DNA of 24,007 bases. It comes from SLQH01 sp964612995. Lineage in GTDB: Bacteria > Planctomycetota > UBA11346. A program made the translations under genes and the position numbers. Positions 1-7,170 of this stretch are shown here, one piece after another. A model generated the notes under the pieces. The model was not told the origin of the DNA. It did not search any database and saw only the letters and a program-made list of their open reading frames with translations. The stretch spans positions 1-24,007 of the forward strand of contig CAZTGE010000058.1 of the NCBI GenBank assembly GCA_964612995.1, read 5' to 3'. Position 1 is the first letter of the stretch. Every line of letters begins with the position of its first letter.

Positions 1-129
1 GACGCAGGTGGGGGCGACGCAAGGCATGCCGACCTGGTGATCGGCGCTCCCGGGGCGAGCTTTGAGTCGCCCTGTGAAACGCGGTGCGGCCGGCGTTGAA
101 CGCCAGCCGCTGCGACCTAGCCTGCGCGC
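1..129. other. Leader region before mutL, no gene seen
   Basis: I see no convincing coding frame, RNA gene or strong promoter here. The bases just before the mutL ATG (at 130) have no clear Shine-Dalgarno sequence. The left edge may hold the tail of an intergenic region cut by the window boundary. Confidence 0.4.
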
Positions 130-1929
130 ATGCGCACCCAGGGTCCGCCGGAGATCGCCCAGCTGCCCGAGGTGGTGGCGAACAAGATCGCCGCCGGCGA
201 AGTGGTCGAACGCCCGGCCAACGTGGTCAAGGAGCTCGTCGAGAACAGTATCGACGCCGGCGCCACGCGGATCGTGGTCCGGATCGAGGACGGTGGCCGC
301 AGACTGGTCGAGGTGGTCGACGACGGCCATGGCATCCGTCCTGACTGCCTCGTGCGGGCGCTCGATCGTCACGCGACCAGCAAGCTGCGCGGCGCCGAAG
401 ACCTGTTCCGGGTCGCCAGTCTCGGCTTCCGCGGCGAGGCCCTGCCCTCGATGGCGGCGGTAAGCGAGTTCGAGCTCGCCTCGCGTCCCGCCGATCAGCC
501 GGCGGGAACCCGGGTGAGCATGGCCGGCGCTGATCGCGGCGAGCCGGCGACCTGCGGCATGCCGCCGGGCACCCGGGTGAGCGTGCGCAACCTGTTCTGG
601 AACGTGCCCGTGCGGCTGAAGTTCCTCAAGGCCCGCGGCACCGAGACCGGCCACGTCACCGACATGGTCATCCGCCTGGCCCTCGCCCATCCGGAGATCG
701 GCTTCGTCTACGAGGCCGAGGGCCGCACCGTGCTCGACCTGCCGCCCTGTGACGATCTGCGCGCGCGCATCCGCGCGATCCATGGCCGTGATCTCGCCGC
801 CGCGCTGGTCCCGGTCGCGGCCCACGCCGACGCGACCCAGCTCACTGGCTTCATCGCCGGCCCGCAGGAGGCCCGCCCCACCGGCCGGCGCCAGTTCGTC
901 TTCCTCAATGGTCGTTGGATCACCGACAAGACCGTGGTCGCGGCGATCCGCGAAGGCTACCGCGGCTTCGTCGAGCCACGGCTCAAGCCGACGGTCTACC
1001 TGCGCATCGATATGGACCCATCGCTGGTCGACGTCAACGTCCATCCGACCAAGACCGAGGTCCGGTTCCGCCGCCAGCGCGAGGTCTTCGACCTGGTCCG
1101 CCGCACCGTCGCTGCCGCGTTGGAGGAGCACGGCGGCAGCTACGCCCTGCTCGCCGCACCCGACACATTACCGGCGTCCGGCGCGGCGCCGAGGCCACCT
1201 CCGTCGCCGCAGACGCCCGCGCTGCAGGAGCGCTTCCTGCCGTCGAGCCCGCGCATCGAGTCCAGCTCGCAGGCCGACGACGCTGACGACGCCCCGGCGC
1301 CACCGCTGGCCGGAACGCGCGTGGCCGAGCAGGCGGCCGACTGGGATCGCGAACCGGACCTGCCCGGTGTGGTGCAGATCGTGCAGCTCGGCGACTCCTA
1401 CATCCTGGTCGAGACCGACCAGGGCCTGCGGATCATCGACCAGCACGCCCTGCACGAGAAGGCGCTGATCCTCCACCTCGCCGGCCGCGGCGAGGACCTG
1501 GGTGCAGGCGGACGCCAGGAACTCCTCCTGCCACGCACGGTCGAACTCGCCGCGGCCGAGATCGCCGCGGTCGAGCCGCACCTCGCGCTGCTGAGCGAGC
1601 GCGGGATCGAGGCCGAGGTCTTCGGCCCGACCAGCCTGGTCCTGCGTGCGGTCCCGGCGCTGCTCGACCGCCTCGATTGGCAGGTCTTCTTCAGCGAGCT
1701 CGCCACCCGCGGTGAGGAGCGCGACCCGCTTGCCGGCCTGATCGAGAGCCGCGCCCACCGCCGCGCCTGTCACGCCGCAGTCAAGGCCAACCAACGCCTG
1801 GCCCCGGCCGAGATGCGTGCGCTGGTCGCGCTGCTCTATCGCGTCGAAGGCCTGGAGCGCTGCCCCCACGGTCGCCCCACCACCCTCGACCTCGACTGGA
1901 ACGAGCTCGAACGCCGCTTCATGCGCTGA
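130..1929 (+). CDS. mutL: DNA mismatch repair protein MutL
   Basis: MutL couples mismatch recognition by MutS to strand removal in the cytoplasm. The N-terminal GHKL ATPase is clear: KELVEN has the expected catalytic Glu35 and Mg-binding Asn39, followed by DDGHGI, the GFRGEAL lid motif and the DVNVHPTKTEVRF transducer motif. A variable, proline-rich linker covers about residues 345-405. The C-terminal domain is of the nuclease-bearing type: DQHA at 437-440 with Glu443, AC at 546-547, CPHGRPT at 578-584 and a terminal FMR. The last Glu of the DQHA(X)2E(X)4E motif is Leu448, and the ACR motif reads ACH. The residues that bind metal in Bacillus MutL (His, Glu, the two Cys, the CPHGRP His) are all retained, so nuclease activity is plausible (inference). 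At 599 residues the length is normal. The start was chosen because the conserved N-terminus begins about 10 residues in; no strong ribosome site supports it. Confidence 0.97.
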   Translation: MRTQGPPEIAQLPEVVANKIAAGEVVERPANVVKELVENSIDAGATRIVVRIEDGGRRLVEVVDDGHGIRPDCLVRALDRHATSKLRGAEDLFRVASLGFRGEALPSMAAVSEFELASRPADQPAGTRVSMAGADRGEPATCGMPPGTRVSVRNLFWNVPVRLKFLKARGTETGHVTDMVIRLALAHPEIGFVYEAEGRTVLDLPPCDDLRARIRAIHGRDLAAALVPVAAHADATQLTGFIAGPQEARPTGRRQFVFLNGRWITDKTVVAAIREGYRGFVEPRLKPTVYLRIDMDPSLVDVNVHPTKTEVRFRRQREVFDLVRRTVAAALEEHGGSYALLAAPDTLPASGAAPRPPPSPQTPALQERFLPSSPRIESSSQADDADDAPAPPLAGTRVAEQAADWDREPDLPGVVQIVQLGDSYILVETDQGLRIIDQHALHEKALILHLAGRGEDLGAGGRQELLLPRTVELAAAEIAAVEPHLALLSERGIEAEVFGPTSLVLRAVPALLDRLDWQVFFSELATRGEERDPLAGLIESRAHRRACHAAVKANQRLAPAEMRALVALLYRVEGLERCPHGRPTTLDLDWNELERRFMR

Positions 1930-1944
1930 TCCGCCTCTTGCGGA

Positions 1945-2040
1945 GTAACCACTCAGGGGCTTCGCCCCTGAGTGGTTACCGTCGAGGTTGTCGGCCATGT
2001 TGTTCGTCCTCCGGCTTGCTGGAAGCCCCTGAGTAGTTAC
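1945..2040. mobile_element. 96-bp element with 19-bp terminal inverted repeats (MITE-like)
   Basis: The left end GTAACCACTCAGGGGCTTC (1945-1963) and the reverse complement of the right end, GTAACTACTCAGGGGCTTC (2022-2040), agree at 18 of 19 positions. The left repeat is also the first arm of a perfect 16-bp hairpin (1945-1960 with 1964-1979, loop TTC). On the minus strand the interior has a GGAGG (2012-2008) nine bases before an ATG (1998-1996) that opens a frame running out into mutL antisense. A related partial copy of the end sequence appears near 2620-2660. It could be a miniature transposable element, an insertion-sequence remnant or a regulatory palindrome. No target-site duplication was established. 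Confidence 0.5.
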
Positions 2041-2064
2041 AGCGATAATTCCATCGGCGCCAAG

Positions 2065-2105
2065 AGCGTCGGATAGCGCCCATGGCCGTGGCGTTATCCG
2101 ACGCT
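2065..2105. repeat. REP-like imperfect palindrome
   Basis: Two 16-base arms, AGCGTCGGATAGCGCC (2065-2080) and GGCGTTATCCGACGCT (2090-2105), pair with one mismatch around a 9-base loop. The GGATAA-type core with a GC-rich stem resembles repetitive extragenic palindromes common in gammaproteobacteria. It lies between mutL and the next gene and has no T-tract on either side, so a standard intrinsic terminator is unlikely. Its copy number in the genome is unknown. Confidence 0.5.
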
Positions 2106-2224
2106 TGCTGACGGATAACACCATCGGTGAGATCTACCCGGCAGATCGCGCCTGAGCGCGCATGATGGTCCATCGCCGTGCGCGATGACGTGGCGGGCTG
2201 TCACGCATCGCGCTTTCGGGGGAG

Positions 2225-2449
2225 ATGATGATGCATGACCATACCGACGCATCGCCGCGGCCCGATGACCGCTGGCGTCGCCTGCCACTCTACCATGTCG
2301 CCAGTCACGAGCGTGTGGCCTGGGTCGCCCATCCGGGCCCGGAGGTGATCATCGCCGGGGAATGGGCCGAATTCCTCGGCCTGGGTCCAGACGATTCGCT
2401 GCCGGTGGTCCGGCCGGCGCAGCGCCTGGTGTTCGTGCGCCGGGAGTGA
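2225..2449 (+). CDS. Small hypothetical protein
   Basis: I do not recognise this 74-residue protein. Codon use supports it: third positions are mostly G or C as in its neighbours, and a GGGGGAG Shine-Dalgarno precedes a run of three ATG codons. The third ATG is followed closely by another at codon 4 (MHDHTD...), so the exact start is uncertain by a few residues. The N-terminus is His/Asp rich and hydrophilic. The remainder (VAWVAHPGPEVIIAGEWAEF and onwards) looks like a compact beta-rich fold. There is no signal peptide or membrane segment. It stands alone between repeat-bearing gaps and no function is inferred. Confidence 0.55.
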   Translation: MMMHDHTDASPRPDDRWRRLPLYHVASHERVAWVAHPGPEVIIAGEWAEFLGLGPDDSLPVVRPAQRLVFVRRE

Positions 2450-2874
2450 CGCCGATGCCGCGGCCGAGACGCCCACGTCTCCGGCGGATCCCCTGCACAT
2501 CGGCCCGATGGAAGCAGACCGCCAGCCCGGATCCGTCATGGGAAATCTGCTGCAAAGCCGCATCGCACTGCCATTCCAGGACTCAGCTCGGTCGGCGGAT
2601 CCTCACGTAACGCTGCTGTAGCCACTCAGGCCCATCGGGCATGCGGGGTTACAACGCCCTTTCGGGGCCCCCATCGTACGCGATGGGGTCTGGCGCCGAG
2701 TGGTGATGGGCGGATACGTTCCGGCGCAGCCGATCCGCGCAGGCTGCGATCGCTATGATGAGCCCTTGGGCCTGCGGGCGGAGCCTGCGCCATGCTCCGG
2801 TTCCCATCGATCGCGAAGCCCTGCATTGACAGCACGCCGCGACTTTTCGCGACGATCCTCATGAGGGATCCGGG
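2450..2874. other. 425-bp gene-free stretch with a hairpin and a degenerate repeat end
   Basis: No frame here has the codon pattern of the neighbouring genes. It contains GTAGCCACTCAGGCCC-type sequence near 2620-2635, followed by GGGGTTAC at about 2645-2652, which resembles the ends of the 1945-2040 element and suggests a decayed relative. A perfect hairpin lies at 2669-2688: CCCCATCG, loop TACG, CGATGGGG. It could mark the end of the minus-strand kinase transcript but has no T-run. I see nothing else that I can support. Confidence 0.45.
2669..2688. repeat. Perfect 8-bp hairpin, possible transcript end
   Basis: CCCCATCG (2669-2676), loop TACG, CGATGGGG (2681-2688). It lies about 190 bases beyond the stop codon of the leftward sensor kinase gene and 220 bases beyond the small rightward gene. 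No U-tract follows on either strand, so any terminator role is a guess. Confidence 0.35.
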
Positions 2875-4794
2875 CTAGCCCGTGGTCTGTCCCGCGGCCT
2901 GGTTCGCAGGCGGCTGGCCGATGGTGAAGCAGAATCGGGCGCCCTCTCCCGGGTCGGTCTCCGCCCACACCTCGCCGCCGTGGCGGCTGACGATGCGCTC
3001 GACGATCGCCAGGCCGATGCCCATGCCTGCGGCGGTGGTGGACAGGCGGCGGAAGGGGAGGAACAGTTCGCTGGCGGTCGCGGGATCGAAACCGGGACCG
3101 TTGTCGCAGACGCAGTAGACCGTGCCTCCTTCGCGCTGCTCGGCGCGGAATGCGATCCGGGCCGGGCTGGTGCGACGGGCGAATTTCCAAGCGTTGCCGA
3201 GCAGATTGCCCAGGACCAGCTTCATCATGCCGGGGTCGGCCGGTACCGTGGGGGGGTGGTCGATGGTGATCTCGGGGAAGTGATCGGGATTGGACTCGCG
3301 CAGTTCGGCGATGCACTCATCGGCGATGCCGCCAAGGTCGGTCGGCCGCAGGGCGAGGCTGGTGCGACGAGCACGAGAGAGGTCGAGGAAGGCGTCGATC
3401 ATCTGCTGCATGCGTTGGCAGGCCTGTGCGATGCGTTTGGCGTAGTCGGCGGTATCGGCTCGCGTCGCTTCGGGCAGGGTCTCGAGCAGCAGGTCGAGGT
3501 AGGTCGCCACCAGGCGCAGAGGGGCGCGCATGTCGTGCGAGGCCATGTAGGTGAAACTGGCCAGGCTCTCGTTGGCACGGGCGAGTTCCCGCCGTTGGGT
3601 GCGCAGCTCGCGGAGCGTGCGGTGCAACTCGGTCATGTCGCGATAGGCCGCGAGCTTGGCGACGGTGCCGTCGGCGGCATCGATCGGCGTCTCGATGACA
3701 TCGTAGGTCCGCCCGTCGATCACCACCTTGCGCCGTTGAGTGGCGCCAGCGCAAACCGCCTCGATCTGGCAGCCGGGGCAGACCGCATCGCGCCCGTGGA
3801 TGTAGCTGTGGCAGGCGACCTCGCCGGATCGGTCGCCGAAGCGTTCGATCATTGCCGCGTTGACATACTCCAGCCGGTGATCGGTTCCGATGATGCACAT
3901 TGGCTCGACCATGCTGTCGAGGATCCGGCACAGGCGGTCGCGCTCGCTGCGCAGGCTGGTGGCGGTGTGGGCCAGACCGCGGTAGATCGTGCGCGAGGGA
4001 TCGAGCACGGTGGTCTGGAACAGCGCCCAGGCGAACAGACCCACGGCGAAGATCTTGGCCACATGTCCGAGCATGTTGTAGATATCGTTCGGTCCGGCAT
4101 AGAAGGTGAACAGGACCTCGGAGGCGATGCGCAGGCCGAGTCCGCCGAGCAGCAGCACCAGTACCCGGCGGTCGAAGTCGGCCCGGCGCCACAACAGGCC
4201 ACCGGCGGCGATGAGCATCAGCAGGCAGACCAGATACTCGCTGCCGATCTTGAAGGCAGTAAGCCCGCTGTCGGGCTCGAAGCAGGCGGGAAAGATGTCC
4301 CACTTGAAGATCGCCAGCAAGACCAGCCCGGTGTAGAGAGTGCCCAGCAGCAAGGGGATCGTTGATGGGATCGCTCGGCGCGAAAGGAGCGGTGCCACGG
4401 CCAGGGCCAGCGCCTCGGGATAGCGAGCCGCGATCCACAGCTGGGTCGCCTCGTCGCCGCCGCGGGTCTGGATCAGCTCCATGCCGGTATAGGACATGGC
4501 GTGGATGAGGTCGATCAGGCCCACGAAGCCGTAGACGTAGCCGATCAGGTGCAGCGAACCGCTGTCGCAGGTGCGGCGGGTGGCCCAGGCGACCATGAAC
4601 AGACCGCCGGCCATCACCGTGGAGCCGAGCTCGGCGGCGGTGTGGAACAGCAGGTAGTTGTGATGGTGCAGGACCAGCAGGGTCAGCAGCACTGCGCCAG
4701 CGAACAGGCCTGCACCCAGCGACGGCGCGATGGTCGGACGTCCGGCGGAAAGATGGGACGAATCGGGCATGGAATCTTTGCGACAGGGGATCAT
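2875..4794 (-). CDS. Membrane sensor histidine kinase (MASE3-like, PAS, HisKA, HATPase)
   Basis: This 639-residue protein is a two-component sensor. About residues 25-270 form a multi-helix integral membrane sensor resembling MASE3. A PAS domain follows (about 290-390) with a cysteine cluster at 328, 339, 342 and 348, including CPGC. A short coiled linker leads to the dimerisation/phosphoacceptor domain with the H-box SHDMRAPLR, where His420 is the predicted phosphorylation site. The ATPase domain has an N-box (GNLLGNAWKFA), the G1 motif DNGPGF and the G2 motif GMGIGLAIV. There is no receiver domain and no adjacent response regulator, so its partner is encoded elsewhere. It begins 43 bases after fcl on the same strand and may be co-transcribed with it. 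No good ribosome site marks the start, and an ATG eight codons later (4770) is equally possible. The ligand is unknown. Confidence 0.93.
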   Translation of the reverse strand: MIPCRKDSMPDSSHLSAGRPTIAPSLGAGLFAGAVLLTLLVLHHHNYLLFHTAAELGSTVMAGGLFMVAWATRRTCDSGSLHLIGYVYGFVGLIDLIHAMSYTGMELIQTRGGDEATQLWIAARYPEALALAVAPLLSRRAIPSTIPLLLGTLYTGLVLLAIFKWDIFPACFEPDSGLTAFKIGSEYLVCLLMLIAAGGLLWRRADFDRRVLVLLLGGLGLRIASEVLFTFYAGPNDIYNMLGHVAKIFAVGLFAWALFQTTVLDPSRTIYRGLAHTATSLRSERDRLCRILDSMVEPMCIIGTDHRLEYVNAAMIERFGDRSGEVACHSYIHGRDAVCPGCQIEAVCAGATQRRKVVIDGRTYDVIETPIDAADGTVAKLAAYRDMTELHRTLRELRTQRRELARANESLASFTYMASHDMRAPLRLVATYLDLLLETLPEATRADTADYAKRIAQACQRMQQMIDAFLDLSRARRTSLALRPTDLGGIADECIAELRESNPDHFPEITIDHPPTVPADPGMMKLVLGNLLGNAWKFARRTSPARIAFRAEQREGGTVYCVCDNGPGFDPATASELFLPFRRLSTTAAGMGIGLAIVERIVSRHGGEVWAETDPGEGARFCFTIGQPPANQAAGQTTG

Positions 4795-4837
4795 GCCAGG
4801 GCGGCGATCCTATCGCCCGGTGGGTACAAGCAAAGAC

Positions 4838-5785
4838 TCACATCGCACGCAGCCGGTCGAGATGGTCAACCATCCAGGCATGGGTCGTGCGCAGGCCGGT
4901 GGGCAGGTCGATCCGGGGTCGCCACCCCAGAGCGTTGATCCGCGAGGTGTCGAGCACCTTGCGCGGGGTGCCGTTGGGGCGACTGGCGTCCCAGCGGATC
5001 GAACCGGTGAAACCGGTGACCTCGGCCATCAATCCGGCGAGATCGCGCAGGGTGATCTCGTCACCAGTGCCGACATTGATGGTGCCCGCCTCGTCGTAAT
5101 GGCGCATGAGGAACAGGCAGGCGGCAGCGAGATCGTCGACGTGGAGGAACTCGCGCATCGGCGTGCCATCGCCCCAGCAGACCACCTCCGATGCGTCGTT
5201 CGCTGCCGCCTGATGGAAGCGCAGCATCAGCGAGGGAATGACGTGGGCGTACTCGGGATGATAATTGTCGTGGGGCCCGTAGAGGTTGCAGGGCATGCAG
5301 GAGATGAACGAGTGGCCGTACTGGCGGCGGTACGCATCGCAGAGCTTGAGCCCGAGGATCTTGGCCAGCGCGTACATCTCGTTGGTCGGCTCGAGCGGAC
5401 CGGCGAGCAGCTCCGATTCGGCGATCGGCTGCTGGGCGTGCTTGGGATAGATGCAGGAGGAGCCGAGGAACAGGACCTTGCCCGCATCGTCGCCGAGACG
5501 GTGCACCGCCTCGAGCACGTTGATCGCGATCAGCGCATTCTCGCGGCCGAACTCGGCCGGGCGCGTGTTGTTGCCGATGATCCCGCCCACCCGTGCCGCG
5601 GCGACGTAGACCCGTGCCGGCTTGTGCGCGGCGAACCAGTCGGCCGTGGTCCGGGGGTCGAGCAGGTCGAGCTCAGCATGCGAGGGGGTCAATGGATCGG
5701 TGTCGCCCGCGGCGGCGAGCGCGCGGGTCAGCGCCCGGCCGACCATCCCGCGCGCGCCGAGGACGCAGGTGACATCATGCGCCAT
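4838..5785 (-). CDS. fcl: GDP-L-fucose synthase
   Basis: The enzyme epimerises and reduces GDP-4-keto-6-deoxymannose to GDP-L-fucose with NADPH in the cytoplasm. It is a 315-residue extended short-chain dehydrogenase/reductase, a typical length. The N-terminal Rossmann motif is GARGMVG. The family segment SSCIYPK is present, followed by EPTNEMYALAK, which contains the catalytic YxxxK (Tyr138, Lys142). The reading frame starts inside the end of gmd with an 11-base overlap, and a GGAGG lies just before its ATG, so translation is probably coupled. Pairing with gmd makes the assignment firm. The product would feed the exopolysaccharide or other surface glycans made by the neighbouring cluster (inference). 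Confidence 0.96.
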   Translation of the reverse strand: MAHDVTCVLGARGMVGRALTRALAAAGDTDPLTPSHAELDLLDPRTTADWFAAHKPARVYVAAARVGGIIGNNTRPAEFGRENALIAINVLEAVHRLGDDAGKVLFLGSSCIYPKHAQQPIAESELLAGPLEPTNEMYALAKILGLKLCDAYRRQYGHSFISCMPCNLYGPHDNYHPEYAHVIPSLMLRFHQAAANDASEVVCWGDGTPMREFLHVDDLAAACLFLMRHYDEAGTINVGTGDEITLRDLAGLMAEVTGFTGSIRWDASRPNGTPRKVLDTSRINALGWRPRIDLPTGLRTTHAWMVDHLDRLRAM

Positions 5786-6815
5786 GGGGAGCCTCCATCA
5801 TATCTCGAACCAGGGCCTCGAAGTCGTACTCGGGGCTCCAGCCCAGGCGCTCACGCGCCCGGCTGCTATCGCCGAGCAGCACGTCGACTTCGGCCGGACG
5901 GAAGTAACGCGGGTGGATCTGCACCACCACTGTGCCGTCGATGCGGCCGCACTCGTCCAGACCCTCGCCCTCCCATTCGACCTGCTTGTCGCAGCAGGCG
6001 AAGGCGGCCTCCACGAATTCGCGCACCGAGTACATGTTGCCGGTGGCGATGACATAGTCATCGGGCTGATCCTGTTGCAGGATCAGCCACTGGGCGCGGA
6101 CGAAATCCTTGGCGTGGCCCCAGTCGCGTCGGGCGTCGAGGTTGCCGAGCAGCAGCGGTTGGTCGGCGGTGCAGCCACGATCGCGATAGCGACGGATCCA
6201 GTTGGTGATCTTCTTGGTCACGAAAGTATCGCCACGGCGCGGCGACTCGTGATTGAACAGGATCCCGTTGCAGGCGAAGGTGTCATAGGCTTCGCGGTAA
6301 TTGCGTGTGATCCAATAGGCGTAGAGCTTGGCCGCTCCGTAGGGCGAGCGGGGATGGAACCGCGACTCCTCGTTGAAGCCGTTCTCGGGCATCTCGTCCA
6401 CCTGACCGCCGAACATCTCCGAGGTCGAAGCCTGATAGATCCGTGCATTGGCCTGATGCTCGGTCACCGCATGCAACAGCCGCAAAACGCCGAGGCCGTC
6501 GACATCGCCGCTGTACTCGGGAATATCGAAGGACACGCGCACATGGCTTTGCGCACCGAGGTTGTAGACCTCGTCGGGGCGGATGCGGCTGATGAGCGAG
6601 TGCAGCCCGGCGGCGTCGGTCAGGTCGCCGTGATGCAGGAACAGCGCCCGGTCGTAGATCCGGGGGTTGGCCATCAGGTGCTCAATGCGTTCTGTGTTGA
6701 ACACCGAGGCCCGACGGATGATGCCGTGGACCTCGTACTCGTGTTCCAGCAGCAACTCGGCCAGATACGATCCGTCCTGGCCGGTGATGCCGGTGATCAG
6801 TGCCTTGCGGATCAT
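5775..6815 (-). CDS. gmd: GDP-mannose 4,6-dehydratase
   Basis: The enzyme converts GDP-mannose to GDP-4-keto-6-deoxymannose, the first committed step to GDP-L-fucose. At 346 residues it has the family length. The N-terminus MIRKALITGITGQDGSYLAE holds the glycine-rich NADP-binding motif. Further family signatures are YNLGAQSHV, STSEMFG (Thr131, Glu133), SPYGAAK with Tyr159 and Lys163, and NHESPRRG. The frame is open upstream to 6989, but I chose the ATG at 6815 because the family N-terminus begins there and a CCGGAG ribosome site precedes it. It lies 118 bases after the histone gene and overlaps fcl by 11 bases. Confidence 0.97.
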   Translation of the reverse strand: MIRKALITGITGQDGSYLAELLLEHEYEVHGIIRRASVFNTERIEHLMANPRIYDRALFLHHGDLTDAAGLHSLISRIRPDEVYNLGAQSHVRVSFDIPEYSGDVDGLGVLRLLHAVTEHQANARIYQASTSEMFGGQVDEMPENGFNEESRFHPRSPYGAAKLYAYWITRNYREAYDTFACNGILFNHESPRRGDTFVTKKITNWIRRYRDRGCTADQPLLLGNLDARRDWGHAKDFVRAQWLILQQDQPDDYVIATGNMYSVREFVEAAFACCDKQVEWEGEGLDECGRIDGTVVVQIHPRYFRPAEVDVLLGDSSRARERLGWSPEYDFEALVRDMMEAPHGA

Positions 6816-6933
6816 GCGTGTCTCCGGATGTAGGGTGTCGCCTGACGGGCCTACGACGCCGGGAACCCGGTCGTTGGGCCCCGGCGCCGATTCGCCAGTT
6901 GGCGGCATGGGCTGCGCAACGGGGGCGCCTTGC
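6816..6933 (-). promoter_or_regulatory. Histone-gmd spacer with mutually exclusive hairpins
   Basis: In plus-strand coordinates, CGCCGGG (6857-6863) can pair either with CCCGGCG (6880-6886) or form a nearer hairpin, CCGG-GAAC-CCGG (6859-6870) extended by ACGA/TCGT. The two folds exclude one another just ahead of the gmd ribosome site. That arrangement is compatible with attenuation or with an mRNA processing signal, but in GC-rich DNA such pairings can arise by chance. Confidence 0.25.
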
Positions 6934-7140
6934 TCAGAGAGGATCGACCGGACAGCTGATGTCGCGGTCCTTGACCGTCTTGCGGCCATCGGCGCGTGCC
7001 TTGTCGATCGCCTGATCGCACAGCCGACGGACGCAGTCCGACAGCGCCGTGATCACGCTGGCCGAGGTGTTCATGCCCGACTGGTCCTTGATGTACTGCT
7101 TCAGCTTGGAAGCCACGACCAGGGTTTCAGATTCGCTCAT
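6934..7140 (-). CDS. Bacterial histone-fold DNA-binding protein
   Basis: This 68-residue protein has a single histone fold. Helix 1 covers about residues 5-19. A long helix 2 covers about 26-51. The second loop reads GRKTVKDRDI (52-61), matching archaeal histone HMfB (GRKTIKAEDI) at the residues that matter: Arg53 and Thr55, used for minor-groove contact, and Asp60, the Arg-Asp clamp. The preceding QAIDKARADGRKT also parallels the archaeal EAIKLARHAGRKT. After Asp60 only eight residues remain, so helix 3 is missing or very short, as in the small Bdellovibrio histone class. It should dimerise and bind DNA. The ATG at 7140 was preferred over 7170 because a perfect AGGAG lies seven bases upstream and similarity starts there. 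It is the first gene of the leftward block, ahead of gmd. Whether it acts globally or locally cannot be told from sequence. Confidence 0.9.
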   Translation of the reverse strand: MSESETLVVASKLKQYIKDQSGMNTSASVITALSDCVRRLCDQAIDKARADGRKTVKDRDISCPVDPL

Positions 7141-7170
7141 GTGATGTCTCCTGTGCCATGATCCTGGCAC
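7141..7170 (-). promoter_or_regulatory. Histone gene leader: hairpin abutting the Shine-Dalgarno
   Basis: On the minus-strand transcript a GTGCCA/TGGCAC inverted repeat (plus coordinates 7153-7158 and 7165-7170, six-base loop) directly touches AGGAG (7152-7148), which lies seven bases before the ATG. The hairpin could hold the ribosome site at its edge, or serve as a dyad bound by a protein. Both roles are inferred. Confidence 0.4.

Noticed and set aside
1945..1979. Perfect 16-bp hairpin after mutL as an intrinsic terminator
   Set aside because: No T-run follows on the plus strand, and the arm is part of the inverted ends of a larger element, so repeat annotation fits better. It may still slow transcription.
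1168..2124. 318-codon minus-strand open frame opposite the end of mutL
   Set aside because: It is antisense to the conserved MutL C-terminal domain; only its first part has a ribosome site, belonging to the 96-bp repeat element. The protein shows no family features and is explained by high GC content.
2980..4365. 461-codon plus-strand open frame opposite the sensor kinase
   Set aside because: The opposite strand has clear kinase motifs. The long frame is the expected GC-rich mirror of a real gene, and its translation is low-complexity Gly/Ala/Val/Glu.
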